From a bacterium UBP6_UBA1196 (GTDB lineage: Bacteria; UBP6; UBA1177), in the NCBI GenBank assembly GCA_002310035.1, contig DBYC01000018.1, forward strand, positions 1-19,475: DNA of 19,475 nucleotides. The letters run 5' to 3'. Below, piece after piece: positions 7,498 through 14,856 of this stretch; the stretch's first letter is position 1, and every line of letters starts with the position of its first letter. The notes beneath the pieces were generated by a model. That model was given only the letters and a program-made list of their open reading frames with translations, was not told where the DNA came from and made no database searches. Position numbers and translations under genes: made by a program.

Positions 7498-8573
7498 TGC
7501 TCGCTTTTTTAGAGCCTTACTACGCAGGCAGCCACAAATATTTCGCTGACGGTTTTAAAAAGTGTTTTGGTGAACAAATTCAGCTGTTTACTCTTGAAGG
7601 CAGGCATTGGAAATGGCGTATGCACGGCTCTGCCGTCACTTTTGCCGGCATGATCGAAAAAAGCGGCGGGAAATTCGACACGGTTTTAACAGCCTCTCTT
7701 GCCGACACCGCGCTTCTGAAGTCGCTTATCCTTCCCGAAATGCCGAAAACGCGTTTTGTCACATACTTTCACGAGAACCAGCTTGCATATCCGTGGTCGG
7801 AAAACGACAAAGAGCCGTGCAGGACCGACATGCACTACGCTTTCATCAATTTTACTTCGGCGCTTGCCTCCGACCTCGTGCTTTTTAACTCGGAATTTAA
7901 TAAGAAGAGTTTTTTTTCGGCTCTTGAAACTTTTCTCCGCTTGTTTCCGGACAACAGACTGACGCATAAAATCGATGAAATCTACAAAAAATCCGAAGTG
8001 CTTTACCCGGGAATAAACACCATTCCAAAATCAAACGGCAAAAAAGACAACACATTGAAAATACTTTGGAATCACCGCTGGGAATACGACAAGGATCCGC
8101 CAACTTTTTTTGAGACGATGTTCAGGCTCAAAGAAGCCGGAATAAATTTTCATCTTGTCGTTTTAGGTGAAGAAAAATCGACATCGCCTGAAATTTTCAA
8201 AGTGGCGCGCGAAAAACTGAAAGATGAGATAATTTCATTCGGTTATGCCGAAAATTATGACGAATACAAAAAACTTGTCGCGATCTGCGATATCCTTCCG
8301 GTCACTTCAAAACACGAATTTTTCGGAATAAGCGTTCTCGAAGCCGCTTCTGCGGGAGTTATTCCGATTCTGCCGAAAAGGCTGAGCTATCCGGAGATCT
8401 TTCCGCAGGACAAATTTGCCGGCTTATTTTATGAAGACGGAAAACTATTTGACTTCATTGAAAATTTTACCAAAAATCCCGATTTTTCACTTTGTGATAA
8501 AGTTTCCGAAAGAGTCGCGTTTTTTGATTGGGATCACTTCAGGCAAAAGGCTGAAAAACTGTTGTTTAGTTGA
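7497..8573 (+). CDS. tRNA-queuosine alpha-mannosyltransferase-like glycosyltransferase (QTMAN/GTDC1, DUF3524)
   Basis: A 358-residue GT-B glycosyltransferase. The N-terminal DUF3524 half has EPYYAGSHK (6-14), LEGRHWKWRMHGSA (33-46), FHENQLAYPW (91-100) and LVLFNSEFNKKSF (127-139). The C-terminal GT4-like half has WNHRWEYDKDP (191-201), the acidic donor-binding motif E-F-F-G-I-S-V-L-E (E274 and E282) and YPEIFP (298-303). These blocks match, in order, what I recall of animal GTDC1/QTMAN, which mannosylates queuosine in tRNA-Asp. Bacterial homologues carry the same name in databases, but their substrate is less certain. ATG at 7497 is chosen over a GTG at 7494: the family begins with one Met before the first strand, and ATG overlaps the permease stop as TGATG. 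The 3' end overlaps the convergent lipoprotein gene by 8 nt. The linkage to a permease rather than to queuosine genes is unexplained. Confidence 0.88.
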   Translation: MLAFLEPYYAGSHKYFADGFKKCFGEQIQLFTLEGRHWKWRMHGSAVTFAGMIEKSGGKFDTVLTASLADTALLKSLILPEMPKTRFVTYFHENQLAYPWSENDKEPCRTDMHYAFINFTSALASDLVLFNSEFNKKSFFSALETFLRLFPDNRLTHKIDEIYKKSEVLYPGINTIPKSNGKKDNTLKILWNHRWEYDKDPPTFFETMFRLKEAGINFHLVVLGEEKSTSPEIFKVAREKLKDEIISFGYAENYDEYKKLVAICDILPVTSKHEFFGISVLEAASAGVIPILPKRLSYPEIFPQDKFAGLFYEDGKLFDFIENFTKNPDFSLCDKVSERVAFFDWDHFRQKAEKLLFS

Positions 8574-9627
8574 TGTCGATCAGCTCGATGCGCTGTTCTT
8601 CGCCGGCATTTTTTCTGTTTTTCAGGAAAAAAACGAGAGGGCTGCCATCTTTTGTTTCGGAAAAGAAAAATCGGCCGTCTTCTTTTTCTATAACTTTGTC
8701 CGGAATTTCCGATTCACCCAGTTCCAGAGTTCTGAGAACGGCGGTTTCAGCCGATTTGCCCTGCTTCAGGAAAGCATAGATCCGTTTCTCTTTTTCGGAA
8801 TAATAGCATGACTGCATCTCGTCGAATGCGATGAGCGCGGCATGAGTTATGTTTGCTTTGCCTTCCTGCGGGTCAAGGTCCACTTTCTCCAGATTGTAGA
8901 CAGACTGGAATGCGCCTGTGTAGTTGCTTTCCCAGATCTTGGCTGAAAGAAGGTATATTTCACCGTTTTTGCCGCACTGTATTCTGAGCGGCGACTCCTC
9001 GAAACCGATCTGCGGAGCTTCTTCTCTGAGCAAAGTATGCAGGAAGTGTTTTTTTTCAGAATTCGGGAAAGCGTATTTTCTGATGTTTTTCGCCGATCCT
9101 TTTTCATAGACGAAAAGAAAACTGAAGTGTTCAGAATAGAGACCCGCCGGCATCTGGTCATAATCGACAAGCAGGATCACTGTTCCGTCACCTCTTATGC
9201 ATGCGCTTTCAACAGACGGTGATGAGAGGAGGCTGAACTTTTCGTTTTCTTCCTTGTGTTCTTCTTCGAAAATCGGAATTTCTATTCCCGAAGAAACAGT
9301 TTTGCCGTTTTCGGTGTCAATGACCGAGACTTCGATTGAGGAATCTGTTTTTTCCTCGATGACAGCAAGCTTGTTTACCGGATTGTAGGCCAGAGGTTCG
9401 CCTTCTTTTATTTTCGTTTTTTTCAAACCGTTTTCGGTCAAAATGTAGTGTTTGCGGCTGCTTCCTTTTGTAACTGTGAGAATTTCCCCGGCTTTCGGGT
9501 AAATGTCGTATTCGCAGTCATGTTCGTTTGCTTTGCATACGACAAATGTCGTTTCGTCGCCGCAACCGCAGAAAAAAAGTGTCACAAGCAGAAATAAATA
9601 GGAAAAACGGAACGGTTTTGGATTCAT
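8566..9627 (-). CDS. hypothetical lipoprotein, probable beta-rich repeat fold
   Basis: I do not recognise this 353-residue protein. It opens with a signal peptide (hydrophobic SYLFLLVTLFF) and two candidate lipobox cysteines, C20 and C22. C22 is preferred because Gly precedes it. The mature part is rich in short strand-like segments such as LAVIEEK, VSVIDTENGK, VILLVDYDQ, FSFLFVYEKG, IYLLSAK and RIYAFLK, a pattern often seen in WD40/NHL-type propellers that lack strict motifs. It holds few cysteines and no obvious catalytic motif. The gene starts 15 nt after the exported helical protein and has a poor Shine-Dalgarno, so it probably depends on coupling. Its TAA lies inside the end of the oppositely oriented glycosyltransferase gene. 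An envelope role is inferred only from the lipobox. Confidence 0.75.
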   Translation of the reverse strand: MNPKPFRFSYLFLLVTLFFCGCGDETTFVVCKANEHDCEYDIYPKAGEILTVTKGSSRKHYILTENGLKKTKIKEGEPLAYNPVNKLAVIEEKTDSSIEVSVIDTENGKTVSSGIEIPIFEEEHKEENEKFSLLSSPSVESACIRGDGTVILLVDYDQMPAGLYSEHFSFLFVYEKGSAKNIRKYAFPNSEKKHFLHTLLREEAPQIGFEESPLRIQCGKNGEIYLLSAKIWESNYTGAFQSVYNLEKVDLDPQEGKANITHAALIAFDEMQSCYYSEKEKRIYAFLKQGKSAETAVLRTLELGESEIPDKVIEKEDGRFFFSETKDGSPLVFFLKNRKNAGEEQRIELIDIN

Positions 9628-9642
9628 GCTTCGGAAAAAAGA

Positions 9643-10989
9643 TCAGTAGCCGAGTATCTGAAGATCGGATTCAGCTTTTTTGTAGTATTCATTTTCCGCG
9701 GTTACGAGTTTGAGTATCGCGCGGAGAAGTTCTTTTGCCTTTGTCGGGTTGTTGTCCTTGGAAAGATTTGCCATGGTGTAGATTTTCTTTACAAGTTTAG
9801 GTTTGTTTTCAAGCCATTCGTTGCATTCCGACTTTTCCGGATCGACTTCGATGCATTTTTCGAAAGCTTCGTTAGCTTCGATGTATTTGTTGGCCTTTTC
9901 CATTTCTCTGCCGCGGGCAAGCCAGCCGGTAGCTGCGTATTTGTCAACTTTCTGTGAAAATTCCGTGCCGCCTTCTACAATGGATTCATCGAGAGCTTTT
10001 GCAGCTTCGATGTTGTCGAGAATGAGCGCCGAGTTTTTCGCTTCGATGCCCTTGAGGATCTGCTTAAGTACTTTGTTGAATTGTAAAAGCTGCGCTTTGA
10101 GTGTCGCGACATTCTGATCCTCATCGCACTCGCACTTTTTGGTGCTGAGTTTGTTGATGTATTCTATAGCTTTGGAGTAATTGCCCTGAGCGCACTGTTC
10201 AAGGATAAGTTCGCGTCCTTTTCTGAGATCCGATTCGTTGTCTCTGAGTGATTGTTTTTTGCCTTCTTTCTCTTTTCTTTTCTCGATCTCTCTTCTTTCG
10301 CGCTCTTTCTCAAGGCGTGCCATCTCTGCTTCCTCTTCTCTTCTCAGACGTTCGTCTTCGATACGTTTTTTCTTTTTGCGGTCTTTTGCGAGGCGTTCCT
10401 CTTCTTTCTGCTGCTTTTCGATCTCGCGCTCGCGTTTTTTACGCTCGTCTTCAAGTTTCTTTCTTTCTTTTTCCTGACGTTCTTCTTCTTTTTTCATTCT
10501 TCTGGCGATTTCGTCTTCGTTTTTCGATTTTTTGCCGCCTTTGATGCTGTCGTAACCGGAAAGTTTCTTGATCTGTGCCAGAAGAACCTTGTCGGTAATG
10601 TCGTCCACGGAGTCGTATGTTTTCGGAAGATTGTCGGAATCTTCTTCTTCAATGTTGATGAGGGCGAACTTTACGGAAACCTCTTCATCTTCGTTCGTTT
10701 TGATAACGGTGAGAAGGACATACTGGAAATCCTCGTCAGCGGCGTTTTCCGACCAGCATTCCACTTTGCTGCCGCATTCGGTGAATTTTTTGAGCTTTGC
10801 CTTCGAAATACTCTTGTAGCTGACAGCATTGAGTTTTGAATTGACCGCAGCTTCAAGTTTTTTTATGATTTTGTTTGCTTCCGATTTTTCGATTCCTTTC
10901 GTGACAGGTTTCATGAACAGAACTGTCTCCGCATAAGCCGGAAATATAAAAGAAATCATCATAATAAAGATAAAAATTTTCTTTCTCAA
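9643..10989 (-). CDS. exported protein with charged single-alpha-helix segment and TPR-like C-terminus
   Basis: The start is taken as TTG at 10989. It follows GGAGG by 5 nt and begins directly with a classic signal peptide (MRKKIFIFIMMISF...) ending AYA before ETV, giving 448 residues. Residues about 21-150 form a compact mixed alpha/beta region (VLFMKPVT..., YVLLTVIKT) that may resemble N-terminal domains of envelope helper proteins, though I cannot name it. Residues about 157-256 are almost only Lys, Arg and Glu with few hydrophobics, a pattern typical of single alpha-helices or weak coiled coils about 15 nm long. The last 190 residues contain TPR-like units, for example KYIEANEAFEKCIEVDPEKS. 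The likely location is the periplasm, perhaps spanning from membrane to wall. It is co-transcribed with the downstream lipoprotein. Function unknown. Confidence 0.8.
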   Translation of the reverse strand: MRKKIFIFIMMISFIFPAYAETVLFMKPVTKGIEKSEANKIIKKLEAAVNSKLNAVSYKSISKAKLKKFTECGSKVECWSENAADEDFQYVLLTVIKTNEDEEVSVKFALINIEEEDSDNLPKTYDSVDDITDKVLLAQIKKLSGYDSIKGGKKSKNEDEIARRMKKEEERQEKERKKLEDERKKREREIEKQQKEEERLAKDRKKKKRIEDERLRREEEAEMARLEKERERREIEKRKEKEGKKQSLRDNESDLRKGRELILEQCAQGNYSKAIEYINKLSTKKCECDEDQNVATLKAQLLQFNKVLKQILKGIEAKNSALILDNIEAAKALDESIVEGGTEFSQKVDKYAATGWLARGREMEKANKYIEANEAFEKCIEVDPEKSECNEWLENKPKLVKKIYTMANLSKDNNPTKAKELLRAILKLVTAENEYYKKAESDLQILGY

Positions 10990-10994
10990 TTTGA

Positions 10995-10999
10995 CCTCC
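10995..10999 (-). promoter_or_regulatory. Shine-Dalgarno selecting a TTG start
   Basis: GGAGG on the minus strand lies 5 nt before TTG at 10989. An in-frame GTG at 11001 overlaps this site and has no Shine-Dalgarno of its own. Using it would add only Met-Glu-Val-Lys ahead of the signal peptide. TTG is therefore the better start. Confidence 0.75.
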
Positions 11000-11029
11000 A
11001 CAAAATCACTCTGAAAAAAAACTGCGAAT

Positions 11030-11057
11030 ATTTAACTGACTTTTGTTTTTTTTTCAA
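11030..11057 (-). promoter_or_regulatory. candidate promoter for the exported protein-lipoprotein pair
   Basis: The minus strand has TTGAAA (11057-11052; 5 of 6), a 16-nt A-rich spacer and TTAAAT (11035-11030; 4 of 6). The A-run in the spacer could bend the DNA. It lies 40 nt upstream of the TTG start and back-to-back with the glnS promoter. Confidence 0.4.
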
Positions 11058-11100
11058 GTTTTATTCCGCACTATCTTTATTTTTTATCATAAATTTTAAA

Positions 11101-11128
11101 TTGACCGCGGAACGAGAGCGGATATAAT
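11101..11128 (+). promoter_or_regulatory. strong sigma70-type promoter of glnS
   Basis: TTGACC at 11101-11106 (5 of 6) is separated by 16 nt from a perfect TATAAT at 11123-11128. Transcription would start near 11135, leaving a 5' leader of about 48 nt before the glnS ATG. No riboswitch- or T-box-like structure is evident in that short leader. Confidence 0.75.
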
Positions 11129-11182
11129 CCTCGCCTGAAATTTTTTGCGTCGTTTGGAAAAAGTTCTTTTTTGAGGTAAGAA

Positions 11183-12877
11183 ATGAGTGAAGAAATCAAT
11201 GAAATCAAGAATTCGGAAGAAAAATCTTCGGTAAACTTTATCCGCGCCATCATCGATGCCGATCTGGCGAGCGGCAAACACAAGGAAATTCAGACCCGTT
11301 TCCCGCCCGAACCGAACGGATACCTGCATATCGGACACGCTAAATCAATATGCCTCAACTTCGGTCTGGCTAAGATCTACGGCGGCAAATGCAACCTCCG
11401 TTTCGACGACACGAACCCCGAAAAAGAGGATGTCGAATATGTCGATTCGATCCAGGACGATATCAAATGGCTCGGTTTCAAACCCGATAAAGTGCTTTAC
11501 GCTTCAAGTTACTTCGACCAGCTTTACGAGTGGGCGGTCGAACTCATAAAAAAAGGAAAGGCTTTCGTATGCCAGCAGACTCTTGAAGAGATGCGCCGCG
11601 ACCGCGGAACGGCTACCGGAGCCGGCAAGGAAAGCCCGTGGAGAAACCGTTCCGTCGAAGAAAACCTCGAGCTTTTCGAAAGGATGAAAAACGGAGAATT
11701 CAACGAGGGCGAATACATGCTCCGCGCTAAAATCGACATGGCTCATCCGAACGTTCTGCTGCGCGACCCGGTAATGTACAGGATCAGAAAGGTCAACCAT
11801 CACAGGACCGGCGACAAGTGGTGCATCTATCCGACTTACGACTTTACCCACGGCCAGAGCGACGCGATCGAAGGGATCACGCACTCGATATGCACTCTTG
11901 AATTCGAGGCGCACAGGCCGCTTTACGAGTGGTTCCTGGAAGCGATCGGCATCGAAAAGAAGCCTCAGCAGGTCGAATTCGCCCGCCTCAACCTCACGAA
12001 CACCGTCATGAGCAAGAGATTCCTCAAAAAACTTGTCGACGAGAAATATGTCAGCGGCTGGGACGATCCGAGAATGCCGACGATCGCAGGTATCAGACGC
12101 CGCGGATATACGCCGGAAGCGGTCCGCGATTTCGCAGAAAGAGTAGGTGTCGCGAAGAGAAACAGCACCGTTTCGCTTGCGCTGCTCGAACATTGCGTCC
12201 GAGAAGACCTCAACAAAAAAGCGGAAAGATTCATGGGCGTTCTTGACCCGCTCAAAGTCGTTATAACGAACTATCCCGAAGGTCAGACCGAGCAGTTTGA
12301 AGCAGTTAACAACCCCGAGGACGAAAACTCGGCGACAAGACTTGTTCCCTTCTCGAGAGAACTTTACATCGAACGCAAGGACTTCATGGAAGAGCCGCCG
12401 GCAAAATTCCACAGGCTCGCTCCGGGAAAAGAGGTCAGACTCCGCTCGGCTTACTACATCACCTGCACCGAAGTCATCAAAAACGAGGACGGTTCGATAA
12501 AGGAACTTCACTGCACCTACGATCCCGCGACAAAAGGCGGCTGGTCGAGCGACGGCAGAAAAGTCAAAGGAACGATACACTGGGTCGATGCGAACAACTG
12601 CCTTAAAATCGAGGCGAGAATATATGAAAACCTTTTCGAGATGGAAGATCCGTTCGAAGTAGAAGAAGGTCACGATTTCATCGAAAATATGAACAAAAAT
12701 TCGCTTCAGATTGTTGACGCCTACGCCGAGATCAACCTCAAAAACCTTGAAATAGGCAAACAGTTCCAGTTCGAAAGAGTCGGCTACTTCTGCATCGACA
12801 AGGATACGACGCCCGAAAAAATCGTTGTCAACAGAATCGTCACACTGAAAGACAGTTTTGAAAAAACTCTGAAATAA
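11183..12877 (+). CDS. glnS: glutaminyl-tRNA synthetase
   Basis: A 564-residue class Ic synthetase that charges tRNA-Gln with glutamine in the cytoplasm. The catalytic core shows PPEPNGYLHIGHAKS with the HIGH motif at 49-52, LRFDDTNPEKE (72-82), and YPTYDFTHGQSDAIEGITHS, the glutamine and adenylate pocket typical of GlnRS. The class I MSKR signature is at 276-279 (RLNLTNTVMSKR). The C-terminal anticodon-binding beta-barrel region is complete, and the length fits bacterial GlnRS (about 550-570). These features separate it from GluRS and from the short GluQRS, which lack the GlnRS C-terminal domain. ATG follows GAGG by 6 nt. Codons favour C-ending forms (AAC, GAC, TTC) more than neighbouring genes, consistent with high expression. 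The presence of GlnRS suggests that Gln-tRNA can be made directly without the GatCAB route. It runs convergently towards the hydrolase genes. Confidence 0.98.
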   Translation: MSEEINEIKNSEEKSSVNFIRAIIDADLASGKHKEIQTRFPPEPNGYLHIGHAKSICLNFGLAKIYGGKCNLRFDDTNPEKEDVEYVDSIQDDIKWLGFKPDKVLYASSYFDQLYEWAVELIKKGKAFVCQQTLEEMRRDRGTATGAGKESPWRNRSVEENLELFERMKNGEFNEGEYMLRAKIDMAHPNVLLRDPVMYRIRKVNHHRTGDKWCIYPTYDFTHGQSDAIEGITHSICTLEFEAHRPLYEWFLEAIGIEKKPQQVEFARLNLTNTVMSKRFLKKLVDEKYVSGWDDPRMPTIAGIRRRGYTPEAVRDFAERVGVAKRNSTVSLALLEHCVREDLNKKAERFMGVLDPLKVVITNYPEGQTEQFEAVNNPEDENSATRLVPFSRELYIERKDFMEEPPAKFHRLAPGKEVRLRSAYYITCTEVIKNEDGSIKELHCTYDPATKGGWSSDGRKVKGTIHWVDANNCLKIEARIYENLFEMEDPFEVEEGHDFIENMNKNSLQIVDAYAEINLKNLEIGKQFQFERVGYFCIDKDTTPEKIVVNRIVTLKDSFEKTLK

Positions 12878-12885
12878 TTTTTTGT

Positions 12886-12919
12886 CGTTACGTCGTCACG
12901 GTCATAACGGCGTTACGTC
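12886..12919. repeat. short direct repeat CGTTACGTC in convergent gap
   Basis: CGTTACGTC occurs at 12886-12894 and again at 12911-12919. Between them is a small imperfect inverted repeat (TAAC-GGC-GTTA, 12905-12915). The second copy covers the stop codon of the hydrolase gene on the minus strand. A T-run precedes rather than follows the structure on +, so a terminator is not clear. Confidence 0.45.
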
Positions 12920-14796
12920 AGATCTGAATCATTGTCTGTGATTTCATCATCGTCCGTGATTTCATCATCGTCCATGATTTCGTCATCGTCCACGTTTTCA
13001 TCATCTGATTCTTCTTTCGGCGGGTATTCATCCGCTTCGGTGCATTCGCGTTCTATGCCTGTTGAATAGTTGTAGCAATGACAACCTGTGAGGTTGATAC
13101 TAGCATCCATTTTTGCCTTACCCCAAAGGTGATAGAATTCAGTTTGAGAAGGATTTTCGTCTTTTGAGATGAACAGCATGTTGTTTTTGCCTGTGTCTTC
13201 AAGGTAATAGCAGTATTTATAGACGAATTCGCGTTCAAGATCATAGAAGTAATCGTATTTAGTGACAACGAACTTATCGGTCGGTTTGCCTGTTTTGACG
13301 GTAATGCGGAAATCTTCTTCAACTATGTCGATGTCGGTGCGCTGCACTTTGAAAGGGCCGACATAATATTCTTTCGGTTCGATGCACTCCTGTGCGATTT
13401 TTACGATCGTTCCTTTAGTGCTCGGGTATCTGAAAAGATATTGATTGCAATAATAGTTCACATACTCGTCATTCTGATAGGCGAAATAACCGATACCATA
13501 ATCCAAATTATAAATCGGATAGTCGCTCATGATCGAATAAAGTGCGAAAACCTGAGTGCTTTCATCGGTATCGATCAGTTCGTTCCAGGCAGGAAAATCT
13601 GTTTTCTTTTCAGCTGCTATATTGTCCATAAGCACATATTCGATTTCGTCATTGAGAACGTACATATCTTTGGCTTCATTGAAATTGTTGAGGATTATGT
13701 GGATTTCATCGGTTTCGGGATAGTAGTAAAACATTGAGTGCGAAAAGAGAACATCGCCGCCGTGACCATAAAATTCACTGTGAGAACCTATGCCGTATTG
13801 CGTTCCGAGACCATATACTGGTTTGCCTAAAAGCTCAACTATTTCAAGCATTTGTGACATGCTGCTTTCTGAGAGGATTTTGCCGTGGAAAAGGGCGTAG
13901 GCGTATTTGAAAAGGTCTTCTGCATTTGAGACAAGCGCACCGGCAGTCCACGCTTTGTGGACAAGTTCGTAAGGAACGATTTTTCCGTGCGGATCGTAGG
14001 CATGACCGTGCGCTTTTGCTTCTTCCGGGAACTTTTCGTAACCTTTCATGAAAGTATTTTTCAGCCCGAGCGGATCGATGATTTTCTCGCGGATCACTTC
14101 ATGTGCCGGTTTTCCCGCAACTTCGCTCATGATAAGTCCGGCCAGAACATAGTTTGCATTGATGTATGTCCACGAAGTTCCAGGCTCAAAGTCAAATCGA
14201 TGGTTGACATTTTCGACGACATCCTCAGGTTCAAGCACTTCTGTCATCTCCATGATTCCGGAAGTGTGGTTGAGGAGCATTCTGACAGTGATCATATCGC
14301 CTTTTTCGAAATCAGGGAACCACTTGTTTATTGTCTGGTCAAGGTCGATTTTTCCCTCTTCCTGCAAAAGGAGCATCGTTACGGCTGTGAAATTTTTCGT
14401 GATACTGCCGACTTCGAAAAGGTCGTCAGGCTGAAGTTCTTCCTTGGTTTCGCTGTTGCGCACACCAAGTGCAAAAGAGGTAAGCTTGTCGTAGCCGTAA
14501 CCGACGACAATTCCCGTACCGTGGGCAAAATTAAGATACTCTTCGGCAAGATTTTTGATGCTTTCGAGCTTTTCCTCATCGGTGAGAGCTTTCCGTTCTT
14601 TTTGTTCTTCATCTGCTGCACTGTTGTCGTTATCGGATTCGTCATCATTTTTTTCTGTATTTTCGGTTTCAGTATCACTGTCTTCTTCATTTTCGTCATC
14701 ATCAGGTCTTTCGTTTTCATTTTTGGAAGAAGAACCGCAGCTTGCCAGGGAAAAGAGCATCAAAGATACAAAAAATAGAATGAAAAATTTTTTCAT
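12913..14796 (-). CDS. beta-lactamase-fold serine hydrolase lipoprotein A (active-site motifs intact)
   Basis: A 627-residue lipoprotein with lipobox SLASC (C20) and an acidic Asp/Glu/Asn/Ser tether (about 21-68). The serine beta-lactamase/DD-peptidase (class C, R61-like) domain spans about 75-390: GSITK with S131 and K134, LLNHTSG (174-180), YIN (Y211 and N213) and GHGG (H345). All three catalytic motifs are present, so peptidase, esterase or amidase activity is plausible; beta-lactam resistance cannot be claimed. Residues about 415-590 form a further region with C450, C471, C529, C572, C574 and C585, shared with the adjacent paralogue. The protein ends in an acidic tail built from DDDEI(T/M) units encoded by an 18-nt tandem repeat. 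The start has AGGAG at 7 nt. The gene lies 60 nt downstream of its paralogue and is last in the run from the PilZ gene. Confidence 0.92.
   Translation of the reverse strand: MKKFFILFFVSLMLFSLASCGSSSKNENERPDDDENEEDSDTETENTEKNDDESDNDNSAADEEQKERKALTDEEKLESIKNLAEEYLNFAHGTGIVVGYGYDKLTSFALGVRNSETKEELQPDDLFEVGSITKNFTAVTMLLLQEEGKIDLDQTINKWFPDFEKGDMITVRMLLNHTSGIMEMTEVLEPEDVVENVNHRFDFEPGTSWTYINANYVLAGLIMSEVAGKPAHEVIREKIIDPLGLKNTFMKGYEKFPEEAKAHGHAYDPHGKIVPYELVHKAWTAGALVSNAEDLFKYAYALFHGKILSESSMSQMLEIVELLGKPVYGLGTQYGIGSHSEFYGHGGDVLFSHSMFYYYPETDEIHIILNNFNEAKDMYVLNDEIEYVLMDNIAAEKKTDFPAWNELIDTDESTQVFALYSIMSDYPIYNLDYGIGYFAYQNDEYVNYYCNQYLFRYPSTKGTIVKIAQECIEPKEYYVGPFKVQRTDIDIVEEDFRITVKTGKPTDKFVVTKYDYFYDLEREFVYKYCYYLEDTGKNNMLFISKDENPSQTEFYHLWGKAKMDASINLTGCHCYNYSTGIERECTEADEYPPKEESDDENVDDDEIMDDDEITDDDEITDNDSDLT
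12938..12991 (-). repeat. 18-bp tandem repeat encoding DDDEI(T/M)
   Basis: Three consecutive 18-bp units start at 12938, 12956 and 12974. The first two are identical and the third differs at two positions. Diverged half-related units flank both ends. They encode the repeated acidic hexapeptide in the C-terminal tail of hydrolase A. Such in-frame repeats can change copy number by slippage without breaking the frame. Confidence 0.85.
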
Positions 14797-14856
14797 TCGG
14801 ATTCTCCTGAGGTCTTGAAGGTTAAGGATGCTTTCTAAGACAGGTGTACGGACCGG

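Noticed and set aside
10252..10839. 195-codon Phe/Leu-rich, membrane-like open frame on +
   Set aside because: It is the complement of the Lys/Glu-rich helix coding region, which produces Phe/Leu/Ser codons by necessity.
11504..12673. Long open frame on the minus strand opposite glnS (389 codons)
   Set aside because: It lies wholly antisense to a highly conserved synthetase gene, has no recognisable domain, and follows from the codon bias of glnS, so it is a shadow.
12938..13009. Short regular repeats that look like a small CRISPR array
   Set aside because: Units are contiguous 18-mers without spacers, in frame, and encode part of hydrolase A.
13957..14778. 273-codon open frame on + opposite hydrolase A
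   Set aside because: Its Phe/Val/Ile-rich product mirrors the acidic codons of the real gene; no domain, no Shine-Dalgarno.
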